Source: Pagrus major
Taxonomy: Eukaryota; Chordata; Actinopteri; Spariformes; Sparidae
Direction: 5' to 3'
Assembly (NCBI RefSeq): GCF_040436345.1
Contig: NC_133223.1
Span: forward strand, 13,979,113 to 14,043,112
Length of the DNA stretch: 64,000 bases
The position numbers and the translations under genes were made by a program. This document shows positions 13,552 through 23,800 of this stretch, piece by piece. The first letter of the stretch is position 1; the number at the start of each line of letters is the position of its first letter. The notes beneath the pieces are model-generated. The model had not been told where the DNA came from, made no database searches, and saw only the letters and a program-made list of their open reading frames with translations.

Positions 13552-14309
13552 ATCCACATCACTGATGATTATTAATCAAAAATCTCATTGTGTTAATATT
13601 TTTGAAAAGTACCAAAAGTCATTCCTCCAATATTGTTGCAACATTAATATCGAGGTATTTGGTCAGAAATATTGTGATATTTGATTTTTGTCGCCCAGTC
13701 CTAGCTTTTGAAAATGTTTCAAAATATGGTGCTCTACATCCCGTATCGCGATATAACCTCAAAATATCGCGATGTCATATGAAGACCGTACTCCACTATT
13801 TCTCAACCTCATTCTTCCCCTCTTCCCTTCCTCTTATATCTGGTAGGACTCCAGACAATCAATGGCGGACTGACGAGATAACAAAGCTTCAGTATTGACC
13901 CTCATTGATCCGTGATTGATTGGTTGAACAGCCTCTGACTGAACTGAGAATCAGGCCAACATGCGCCACAGAGACGTGAACTCAATATCATCATACCCGA
14001 AACACAGCTGGGGGTTTAAAACACCGATTCAGCCACAGAAACAGAGATTAACTAACATTTACAGGCCTGACAAACTAAAAGCTACACGAACCTACATTTC
14101 TTCATACTCATTACAGTTAACAGAATTAAAAAAACACATCGTTAGATAAATAAAAACGTTGTCTTTTCCATTAGCCAGTCCAACTAACTAGTTGAGGAGA
14201 GGACATCTGTGACCTTCCGAGTAACATTAATACTCAGACAATACTCACCTAAAATCAGCTGTAACGTTACTCCCAGGCACCATGACTGGACACCACACGT
14301 CTGCTTCAT
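9264..14309 (-). CDS. lamp1: LAMP1-type lysosomal membrane glycoprotein with a single LAMP domain, 6 coding exons
   Basis: Coding exons in transcript order are 14309-14249, 11849-11656, 11568-11440, 11254-11188, 9660-9493 and 9403-9264. They join in frame to 252 residues (human LAMP1 is about 417). The order is: signal peptide (1 to about 28); short Thr/Pro hinge (about 29-50, with APPTTAQTTTAP); one LAMP domain with four cysteines (C65 in GTVC, then GSCRSD, YMCHEE and EECQLDED) and seven N-X-S/T sites; transmembrane helix at about 218-240; and tail RKRSHAGYQTI. The terminal GYQTI is the LAMP1 lysosomal sorting signal. The N-terminal LAMP domain of ordinary LAMP1 is absent. Exon 1 ends in phase 1 and joins the hinge exon exactly, and I find no LAMP-like exon in the 2.4-kb intron between them. 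Adjacency to grtp1 supports LAMP1 orthology; the layout also recalls CD68. Confidence 0.9.
12645..13140 (+). mobile_element. LINE (L2-type) reverse-transcriptase 3' fragment in lamp1 intron 1
   Basis: Translation around 12655-12800 gives LAMLQWLPVQYRIDF followed by KALRGLAPACIIDLL. These are the C-terminal blocks of L2-like LINE ORF2 proteins (xLHWLPVxxRIDFK...ALxGLAPxYL). The frame decays afterwards and the tail runs to AATAAAATG near 13120. It is a 5'-truncated, dead copy. Confidence 0.7.
13370..13770. repeat. Dispersed fish repeat containing ATCGCGATA motifs and an ATT microsatellite
   Basis: Features such as 'gatatcgttacatcgtgat', 'ttacagtaaagcgatgtaat', 'atcaaaaatctcattgtg', 'tcgcccagtccta' and two 'atcgcgat' blocks mark a common percomorph interspersed element. 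A pure (ATT)n tract of about 36 bp sits inside it at 13515-13550. No ORF is present. Confidence 0.55.
13515..13550. repeat. (ATT)n microsatellite
   Basis: About 12 uninterrupted TTA/ATT units, inside the interspersed repeat above. Confidence 0.9.
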
Positions 14310-14700
14310 GTTTCTCTCCGAGGTGCTCAGCGCGAAATCACAGCAACACAACAACAGACTCACGCACAGAGAGGCTGAGAGGCAGGGCGCAGCTTGTTAG
14401 CTTACTAGGTGATGTTGTGCTAGCTTAGCGAGGCTAACGTTAGCCGGCGTCACAACAGCAGCGAGGGGAGATAAAACTCCAGCTCGCTGGGTTGTCGAGA
14501 GGATGAGGAGCCGCTCTTTGGCAACAAAAAAACACGCTGACGGTTCTGGTTAGTCTTTGTATGCGTATGTGCAGGTCGTGAGGTTAGTTTAGCTCGCCTT
14601 TAACACTTAATCATCACCGCCGCTGCTGCAAAGACTGACATCAGGATCATGTGACAGAGGCTTTAAGAAACACCCAGAAGGTCACGTGGTCACCAGCGGC
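14310..14700 (-). promoter_or_regulatory. Promoter and 5' UTR region of the lamp1-type gene
   Basis: This region lies directly upstream of the ATG at 14309 and is richer in CpG than its surroundings (14400-14640). It carries a palindromic E-box, GTCACGTGGT, at 14681-14690 and a second CATGTG E-box near 14649. No TATA box is obvious, consistent with a housekeeping-type lysosomal gene promoter. Confidence 0.6.
14681..14690 (-). promoter_or_regulatory. CLEAR-type E-box (TFEB/TFE3/MITF site)
   Basis: The plus strand reads GTCACGTGGT and the minus strand ACCACGTGAC. It matches 8 of 10 positions of the CLEAR consensus GTCACGTGAC, including the CACGTG core and the flanking T. It lies about 370 bp upstream of the start codon. 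LAMP1 is an established TFEB target in mammals, so function here is likely but inferred. Confidence 0.6.
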
Positions 14701-14898
14701 TACACACAACACCAATATTTCATGTAGAAGAAGAGTAATGTATAAATCAGGACAATAATGACATGGATATATTAACTCAAGTACTGTTCTCAAGTACAAT
14801 TTCGAGGTACTTCTACTTTAACATCAGTAGTCACTTATTACTTTATAGATTAAGATTTTACATTAAAAAAACACATCTGATTTGCTAATAAAATACAC

Positions 14899-15185
14899 TT
14901 AAAGGGTAACTTCACCAGTTTTACACATTAAAGTGTGTGTACAGGTCTTGTGGAGTACTACTGCATATGTGAAAGAATTAGTATAAAGCTTTTTCTTGCT
15001 GCAGAGGAAGCTGCATGTAATCTAAAAAATTGCCTCCTGTGATGTCACTCGGTGGCTACGTTGCATTGTGGGTAATGTAGGTGACAGGTTTTGAAAAGCA
15101 GCCCACTAGTCTAACACTGCACCGTTGGACTCATTATGGACAGTTTAAAGATCATCTCACAACCCCTCAGATGTATCTTGTGACT
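14899..15185. mobile_element. Half copy of the foldback element
   Basis: It starts TTAAAGGGTAACTTCACC and follows the left arm of the 7628-8115 element block by block (ACACATTAAAGTGTG, ACAGGTCTTG, GAAGCTGCATGTAATCT, GTGATGTCACTC, TTGCATTGTGGGTAATG). No inverted partner arm follows. Confidence 0.7.
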
Positions 15186-17500
15186 CCACCCGGCCTGACC
15201 CAAAAAACTGGCAAAACTGACAAAATAAGGAGGTTAAAATGAGCTCAGCCTCGACCAGCTGCAACAATAAATGCAGCTTACACACTGATGCATTCGTATT
15301 AACAATTTAGCAAGGTCATTTATGATAACATAGACGTTACGGGGGAAAGCTTGAGTTTAAAGAATTAGTACTTTTACTTTTGAAGTACTCCTGTAGGAGT
15401 ATCAATCCGCACAGTCTGAGTTAATTCAGAGACGTGGGTGTCTCCCAGAGGCAGACTTAGATATTTGGGGGCCCTCGGAAAACTACAACATGGGGCCTCC
15501 CTTGTGCCTTGAGAGCAGGGATACACTCAAAAACCAACACAGACAGGGAACAGGTACTAGTGCCTGTACCTGAGCATGTCTATTTAAAGTCAGATTCATG
15601 TAAGACTTATAATAAAATATAAACGTATATTAAAAACATATTATATCATAAACCTCATTGTTTATTTATATGTAAGGTCTATGTAGTTTGGTGGCTGGGG
15701 CTGTGTCCCTCACAGTACAATGATGACCCACTTGATTTGTCTAACTAACAGGGTCCAGATGCTTGGGTGTGGGCGTCTAATTAAAGGTCCCTGAGGTCAG
15801 ACCTCAGTCAGACAAACATTTCACACACCTGTGTCAAAATGAAGTCTCCTCTTAGTGCAACTTAACCTGGCCTCACTTATCTGCCTGCTGGTTCACCAGT
15901 TCCCTTAAGTGTCACAGATCAGTGTGATTATGCAACTTGATTCTTTGGAAAGATGCAGAGGTCTCATGTCTGTAACCTCTTCCTCCACACAGACACACAC
16001 TAACATTTAAGTATCATAGGGGCGACCTATCTTTTGACCCTTTGAACACACAGTTACTTCAAGAGGCTGTAACCGTCTACAACTGTCAAATCAATGTTTC
16101 TGCAGCCTGCTGATGAGATGTTCATGTTTTCCTAGCCAACTGTTAACTGAGTGGAGGATTTTGTACCTCGTAATCTGTACAATCAGATTTTTACTCTCTG
16201 GCGCAGGCTGTGTTTTTAGAGTTTGTTCATCCCTTCAAGTAACTCAGAAGAGGATGTAAAGTGATCTCTGCAATTTATCTGTAACGGATAAAAAAAAACC
16301 CAAATTCAGATTACTTATTTATTCCTGTACACTTTTTTTTGTCTATTTTAAAAGGTAGTACACATATAATTTCACCATTTGCAATTTTGCATATCACAAA
16401 TTCACCAGAATAAAATGTTGGGACATTGGGACATTTCTGCAAACCATGGATACATTCAAATGTGTACCTGTCATATGTAACATATCAACATTTTTACAAA
16501 AAGTATCATATCACGTTCACGTCACGTTACATTGTTTTGTTTTTTGAGGCGACAGAAGTTGGTCAGACAAAACATGATGTTATACTGGCCAGTGTCGCCA
16601 CAACATAGAGTTGTGAGTTGCAGCATAGTTAAATGTACTGTAAAGTTTCAAGATTTCCATTCTAGCGATTGGGTCGCCCCTCCTACTTTATAAAGCATTA
16701 ATGAGCATAATATAAACGCTTAACACACTGTTTATACCACTATAATTATAACTGCTCCTATGACGCATCCATACCTGGTGGAGTTGTCTGTTGCCACTTT
16801 AAGTACAGTTTTAAGGCATTTGAACTCTTAATACTTCCACTTCACTACATTTTGGAGACAAATATTGCCCATTTTACTCCATTACATGTATTTGATCACC
16901 TTAGTTACTAGTTACATTGTAGATGTCATGCTGCAGCAGAGTCACAGTAATACATTTTCAAAATAATTAATGTTATCGCCAATCGGATTTAAAAAAAACG
17001 CCGATTCCGATTATGGATGCTCAATATCAGATCTGATCATAATAATCGATCGACACATAGTACACAGAATATACATATGTAAATATATGTATAACTTACA
17101 GTATCTTATCAGATACTTGAAGACTTTCACTCCAGAACTATTCCTGTGGCTGACTTTCACTTTTACCAAAGTCAAATTTTAACATGATATCTTTACTTTT
17201 ATATAAGTACGACTTTTAAGTACATTTTACAACACTGTGTATAAGATATATTATTAATAATGTTTAACGAATGACAGTCAAATGAACAGTATGTTTTGTA
17301 CATTTCCAAAACAAAAATAAACATGCAAAACATCTTAAAGATTAAGGGGAGACACTTAAACAGTGTGTTGTTCTTATAACTGCACTATCGTGTGTTGGAA
17401 TGTTCTATAAGGGTGACTTAAAATAAATGTTTCTAAAAATATAGATAACAGGGCATATTTAATCACTTTTGATTTCCTTTTATAGTTGACTAGCAGAACT
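15186..17500. other. Intergenic stretch between the lamp1-type gene and the CD247-like gene
   Basis: No coding exon or RNA gene is recognisable. It is AT-rich with simple runs. This interval separates the segment matching human 13q34 from the one matching human 1q24. Confidence 0.4.
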
Positions 17501-17559
17501 TTACCCACCTGTTAATTCAGCGCCCTGGCCTGTAACTGTGTGTGACCTGATTGGGGTAA

Positions 17560-17809
17560 CAGCTGAACAGACCACAGTCAGTGAGGCTCACCGTGGGTGT
17601 TGAAGGTTGTGCGATGATCTGAGGTTCACACAGGCAGCGACTCAGTCCATTGGCAGGTAGACAGTGCAGCCACTTCCTCTGATCAGATCAGAGTGAGGGG
17701 AGGGGGACTAAGAGCGAGGCAACCAGAAAAACAACCAGGAGAGAACGAGAGAGAGAAAACCTCGTTCATACACACAGAACGACAGAAATAGAGACGAGGA
17801 GGGAAAGTC
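17560..17809 (+). promoter_or_regulatory. Proximal upstream region of the CD247-like gene
   Basis: ACCACA (RUNX core on the opposite strand) is at 17571-17576 and ACTTCCTC (ETS core) is at 17672-17679, both within 250 bp of the start codon. RUNX and ETS sites are usual in T-cell receptor-complex gene promoters. The assignment rests only on motif matches. Confidence 0.3.
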
Positions 17810-20800
17810 ATGGATGTAGTGAGGACAGGTGTGATTGTGCTGTTTGTCCTCCCGGTGCCTGTTTCCTGTGAAGGTAAGTGACGCAAAAACAAAACAGCTA
17901 TTCTTTAAGTTTGACACAAAAAAAAGGGGGGCTGACTTTTTCGAATATGTGATCAAGGCTGGTGTTGGAAAAAGAGTCGGCAGGTGTTGAAAGACTGATG
18001 CTGAATTCATTTATAAGTAAAGCTCTAGTGTGTTTTATGTTTCACACCCTGATCTGGAAATCTTTGTCATCTTCCGTAGCACGGGCCTTTCTCTGCTTGG
18101 ATAATCACCACACAGGAGAACATGCAGCTCTCAACTCTTTAAATGACTTGTTCACTCACTTTTTGGAGAAGTAATACGTAAAGGGAGCAGTAAACATGGG
18201 ATCACCTCTCTGATTTCTGTATTACAAAAAGATCAAGAGGAGATGAGACGAGCTTTTTATTTCCACACAGCATTATCTGATTGAAAAAAGTAGTAGACTC
18301 TGAGTCTGAGGCAAGGAAATTAACACATGAGTCAGTAATTACATTTTCCATCTGATGCTATGAAATAAGTTGTCTATTTTTGGAACACTGGAAACAAAAA
18401 TACATAAGTTTGCTGTTAAGTGAAGACACAAAAACTAAAATCTATTTGTTGCTCCTAAATGTTACATTTTGCAGAGGGAGTCTGGTTATCCATTCTTCAT
18501 ATTCTGCCTTTTATCACCTGTGTCTTGTTATTAATAAATCCATATGTGGATGACTGTAATTGAAAGCCGTGTCAACATAAAGCGTACAGTAATATACCGC
18601 TCCCTTTCTTTCCTTTGGGTTTAACTTGAGAAGTTTTTTTTTATGAGCGCAAGTTTCTGTGCATTTGATGTTTCCCAGACTTTCTCTTTCATGTAGTAGT
18701 TAAAAAATATTTTCAAAATGATCAAAAAGCGCTTTCATGTCCTGTCATGTATTTAAGTCGGATTCATCATGATGAAGGGATTACAAGAAAGCTCGCATGA
18801 ATAAATAATTTCCCTCTGCATGTGAAAACACCAAAGGTGAATTGCCACTGTTCGTTTTCCACAGCAATTTGCGATGGAAGAAGATAAAACAACAAAACTC
18901 CCACAACAGAAAAACACACTGTACTGTGTGTTTGTGGGGGTCTTATTAATATACCTTACTACTTTGCTGCGTATTTGTAACCTCGTGACCTTTTAATTGC
19001 CGGGGTTGATTGGTTCTGACTTGCTTCTTATACATTTATTATTATACTCATCAGGTTGAAATAGCAACAATTAGCCTCCTAATATATATTTATCAGGAAA
19101 TGTATGAAGTGTTCGCTTTTACAATGAAGAGAGCGATCAAGATACAGTATGTACCTTCAGTAAATACCATATCTGACCCCTTCATGCAGTTTCCTCCTTT
19201 TGTTTCACCTTTAAGTTGTTTTAAGGGTGGAAAAATCATCTTGTTCCACCCTGTCTGACAGTATGATATATTGATTGTGTATCAGCTTGTTCCAGCTCTT
19301 CATTAAAGCTACGTGTTGTTCACACCGAGGGAAATATTCAGAGCCCCGACTACACCGTCAAATGGAAGCATTTTAGATGTCGTGTGCATCAATTTGAACA
19401 CATTTCCTCAAAAGTCATCGTGCACTCTGGTATTTTTTAAAAACATCGGGGTCTCCAGCAGAATTCTAAACAAAACTTTGAACAATGTTTGTTTGGACAT
19501 CATGAGTTTGTAACACCTGACTTATTAGCAGGCTGTTCCTTTTTAAAGGTGCAATATGTAAGAATTGGTCACCGTAAATTCATATCACCCAAGTGACTGC
19601 TAACGGCTGCTGGCTGTATTCATTTGATACATCCACGACTGTAGCTACTGTTAAATTAATAGCTTCGTTAGCCGGACAAGCACGGAGCATTAGTGTTCTT
19701 ACAACGCAAGCACAGGAGCTTTGGACTGCTGGCAGAAAGAGGTCCTGCCAGGCCCGGGCCTAGCTGGTTAGCATGCTAACTTCAGTAGATATCTCTTCAA
19801 CACAACACGCAGACATCTTCGACATAATGTCAGCACTATGATTTCTTCACATTCTTTTGGCAATTTTAGTTAATTTTTGCATGTTTTCATCTAAAATACT
19901 TACATATTACCTTTAAGAAGCCTTTAGAGGAAGAGTTTGTCATTTAGGGAAATATGCTTATTTGCTGTTGATAGATTGATAACACCCCGATGTTTGTTAG
20001 TGAAATATGAAGCTACTGTCAAGAGCTGTTTGCTTGGCTGAGCATAAATACTGGAAACACGGGGAAACAGTTAGCCTGGCTCAGTCCAAATTTGTTAACT
20101 AGCACTTGTAAAGTTTGCGAATCAACAGTTTCATTTACATCAGCGGTTCCCAACCACCGTGCCGTGGACCTGTAGCGGGCCTTTGGTCATTCAGTACCGG
20201 GCCGTGAAAATCCAACAGGAACTAAGATGGCTGAAGTTATTGCCCTTTATGTACTAAGTTGTGTTTTGTTATTTATTTTCCTGGAAGAGGTAACTTGTTT
20301 ATTACATATCACAAGGCAAATCATTTCATGTGTGTTGTACAGTAATTTGGGCAGCAAATGCTTTTACTGTGCTTCATATATTCATATTACAATACTATGT
20401 AGTTTTCAAATCAAACTCAGAACGTTAATGTTTACAATATCAATAAGGTGATAATACAAACTCAAAAATAGTTTTTAAGTTTGTCATATAAACAAGTTGT
20501 TCTTAAGGGGAATAAGGTCCCCAGAACACTACTGAGAAGGGTCCTGCTAACATTAATAAAGCGTGTCCTTTGTTTATTCAGTTTATTCAGTCATAAAATT
20601 TCCTCAAAACGACATAGTGCCCCTTTAAATCCTACCAGTGATAAAGTATTTTAAACAAATAAAATGTCAGGCTGAGTTTTGGGATTTTTTTATACAATTA
20701 AATGTTATGTATGTATGTAAATTAAACAACAAATGTAGAATATTTCCATTTGATGAAATGGTGAAGGCATAATAAGTAGGGGTGTTTATCTTTTCCTAGC

Positions 20801-23800
20801 TAAACTAATCAGAGCTGGCTGTAACTTAACATTTAACTTACAGACATTAGAATGGCATCAATTTAAATATCTAACTCGCGAGGCATGCGAGTGTATTTCC
20901 TCCTCTGAGAGTATTATTAATTTTATGGAAAGGTTATGAACACACTTTTGCAAACAATTTACAGAAATAAGAATGAAACCAGATAAAAGAAAAGGTGAGC
21001 TAAAGAGTTTCTGTGAGGGTTTACTCTTCTTAACCTCCTCATTCAGTAACTGAAATTACACAATCTGCCTTTTTGAAGTATAAAAATAAACTAAGAGAAA
21101 TGTTACATCCTGAAGCAACTTTAGATGATGAAGATTTTAATGTGGAAGTTATATCTTCAGTGAATCACCACCACTGGCTTCGCTCTCACAACATGACTTC
21201 TGTTCCAACCGCACACCGAGATAAACAAGCCCACCAAACAGACAGGAAGACACTAAACACACTGAGCCACACATCTGTAGTCTCTTATTTCCTGTTTCTG
21301 GGGTCTTACTCAATTCTCTCATGTGCCCCACTATGTTGCTTTTTTCCATCATAGTTTGCTGAATGGACATCCTGTATGTCAGACACACACACACACACAC
21401 ACATACAGAGGTAGTATGTTGTACTTGTATGTTTTTGGTGTAGAGTTTCTCCCTAAAGTCAGAAGAGAAATCCTTTATCCTTTCATTGATATGATCTAAT
21501 GTAATTCATATGAATCTTCATAGCTTACATTTAAAAATGTTTTTGTTACATTCCTTTTTCAGTTTTTTGCATCTTTATCTATATAATTTAAATGTTGTTT
21601 ATCTGAACAATCTGTCTCTTGCGCTGTAACATTTGAATCTGATAAGTGATCGGTCAAGATATGGTTTTATCTTCTCCTCTTACGAGAAAAGCTCCACACT
21701 CAATGTTTTGCATAAGCAAAAGGAAACAACTGATGTTAAATATTTCTGTTTTTAAATTATTATTCATACTTAAACCCAGTAGTGGAGGATGTATTCAGTG
21801 ATTTAATTCCCAATAAAATACTTACATACTCCTCACATACATTTTCCTTCAGCTGCTTGTTATCATTTCACTTTTTAAAGCCAGCAATGCAGTTTAGCAT
21901 TAGCTTTTAACAGCCAGCACTCAGGACTGCACAGCTGAAGTGCCTTCTCTAGTTACAAATAAAATACTTAAGTTGTCCTGCATTCAAAGTTTCACTTCAG
22001 TAAAAGTACTGCAGTATTATCAGCAAAATGTACTTAAAGGTGCACTTTGTTGTTTTGGGGAAGACATTTCAATCAGAAGAGAAAAATCTTCATTAATTTT
22101 CATGACTGAACAAACAAACTGATCTTAAAGGACAACACAGTACATACTGTTTTACTTTGTTTATATGTGGCAGACCCTGCCACCTCTCTAGCTTCATACA
22201 GCATTTATGAGACCTTGTTTTTTATGAACTCTGAGTACAGTTAATTCAGTTTTTGGAAAATAGCAAATCAATATTTCTATTTTTGTATTATTACCATATA
22301 TTGTAAATGTTACCTTTCTCAGTTTGAATGTCTCAAAACTACATAGTGCTACACTTGTTGTGCAGAGAAATGTTTTGTTGTGGGTTTTATTAAGTATTTA
22401 ATGTATAATTGAAAAAATAACACCTAAATTAAAAACTTTATTTTCTCCTGACAAATTTTAAAAATCTCTTGCAGCAAAGTTGATATAACATATTTTTAAA
22501 ATTTTGTTTCTATTTCAACTTGTTTAAACATGTAAAGCTCAACTGGTGGAGCAGGCGAACCATGCCATGAGTCCTGCACAGCGGCCCTGTGTTCGAATCC
22601 AGCCGGCGGCCCTTTACTGCGTGTCTTCCCCCACTCTCTCTCCCTCATTTCCTGTCAATCTCTTGACTGTCCTATCTGATAAAGACTAAAAAGTCCCCAA
22701 AAATGATCTTTAAAAAATCATTGATTTGAGTGTCTGTAGCATGCTAAGGCATGATGTTATGCTTGAATTATGAAATTAACATTATATTCTGTCAGTTTTT
22801 ATAAGAAGAAGAAGACTTGAGTATGGATTGAACTGAGTCAATAAGCAGATTTTGTGCATTGACCAATGCTTCATAGTTCATAAACCTAAAATGTGACTCC
22901 GGATCATGTTATTGTACATGCTGGCTCACCGTCATGACTTCATGGAACACTTGAATAGCACAGAGCCGTCGTTAATGTTAATCGTAACACCTGTGTCTTC
23001 ATGACATGTCAAAATGTCTGCTGTAAAAAAGCCCAACAAGGATTTTAATGTTGCACTTATAATTTGTGTGCATTGGTTTATTGAAATTCACACAATGTTG
23101 CTCATTATAATAGTAGCTTTTGTTACAATGCCATTTTTTATGTTGATTATATTTCTTTCAGTTTACCACTCAGGCTGCCTCTGTGCTGCGTTAACAGGAA
23201 TTGCCCTGCTGTGGATAAATGTAGTCTTATCTTATATCATCTCTATAGATGTGGATCTGCAAGCTAAAGTAACTGGTATCTACATCCGTCAGATTAAAGT
23301 GGTGGATTAAACAGACCTGTACTGCAATGCACTTTATTCTGGTCTTAATGTGGCTGCTAGACTTTGAGTTAATTCCACAAAACGAGCTCACATTACGCCA
23401 GTCCTTGCCTCTCCTCATTGGTTGCCTGTCACTTTTTGAATTGTTTTAAAATTTCGTAGTTAACTTTTAAAGCTCTGCAGGGTTTTGGCCGCAGAAATAT
23501 TTCTGACTGGCTGCAACCTCAGATCCTCAGCTGGGTTTTTTTGCAATAAGGACCCCTCACTTATGGAGCTCCCTACCTGGGTATCTGAGGCTAGCAACGT
23601 CAGCGTCCTCTTTTAAATCTCTTCTCAGAACTTATTTTTATATAAAAGCCTTTCAATAGTTTTAATTAATTTACTTGTTTTATCATTAAAGTACGTTTGC
23701 TATTATCATTACTATTGTACAGCACTTGTTGTCCAATGTTTGGAGAGGTGCTCTATAAATAAATAAAATTAAGAGACGTTCCTCTGAAATGTAGGAAGTG

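Noticed and set aside
22550-22610. A functional tRNA gene
   Set aside because: The A- and B-box sequences are present, but the stem complementarity is poor and the sequence runs on into a SINE body.
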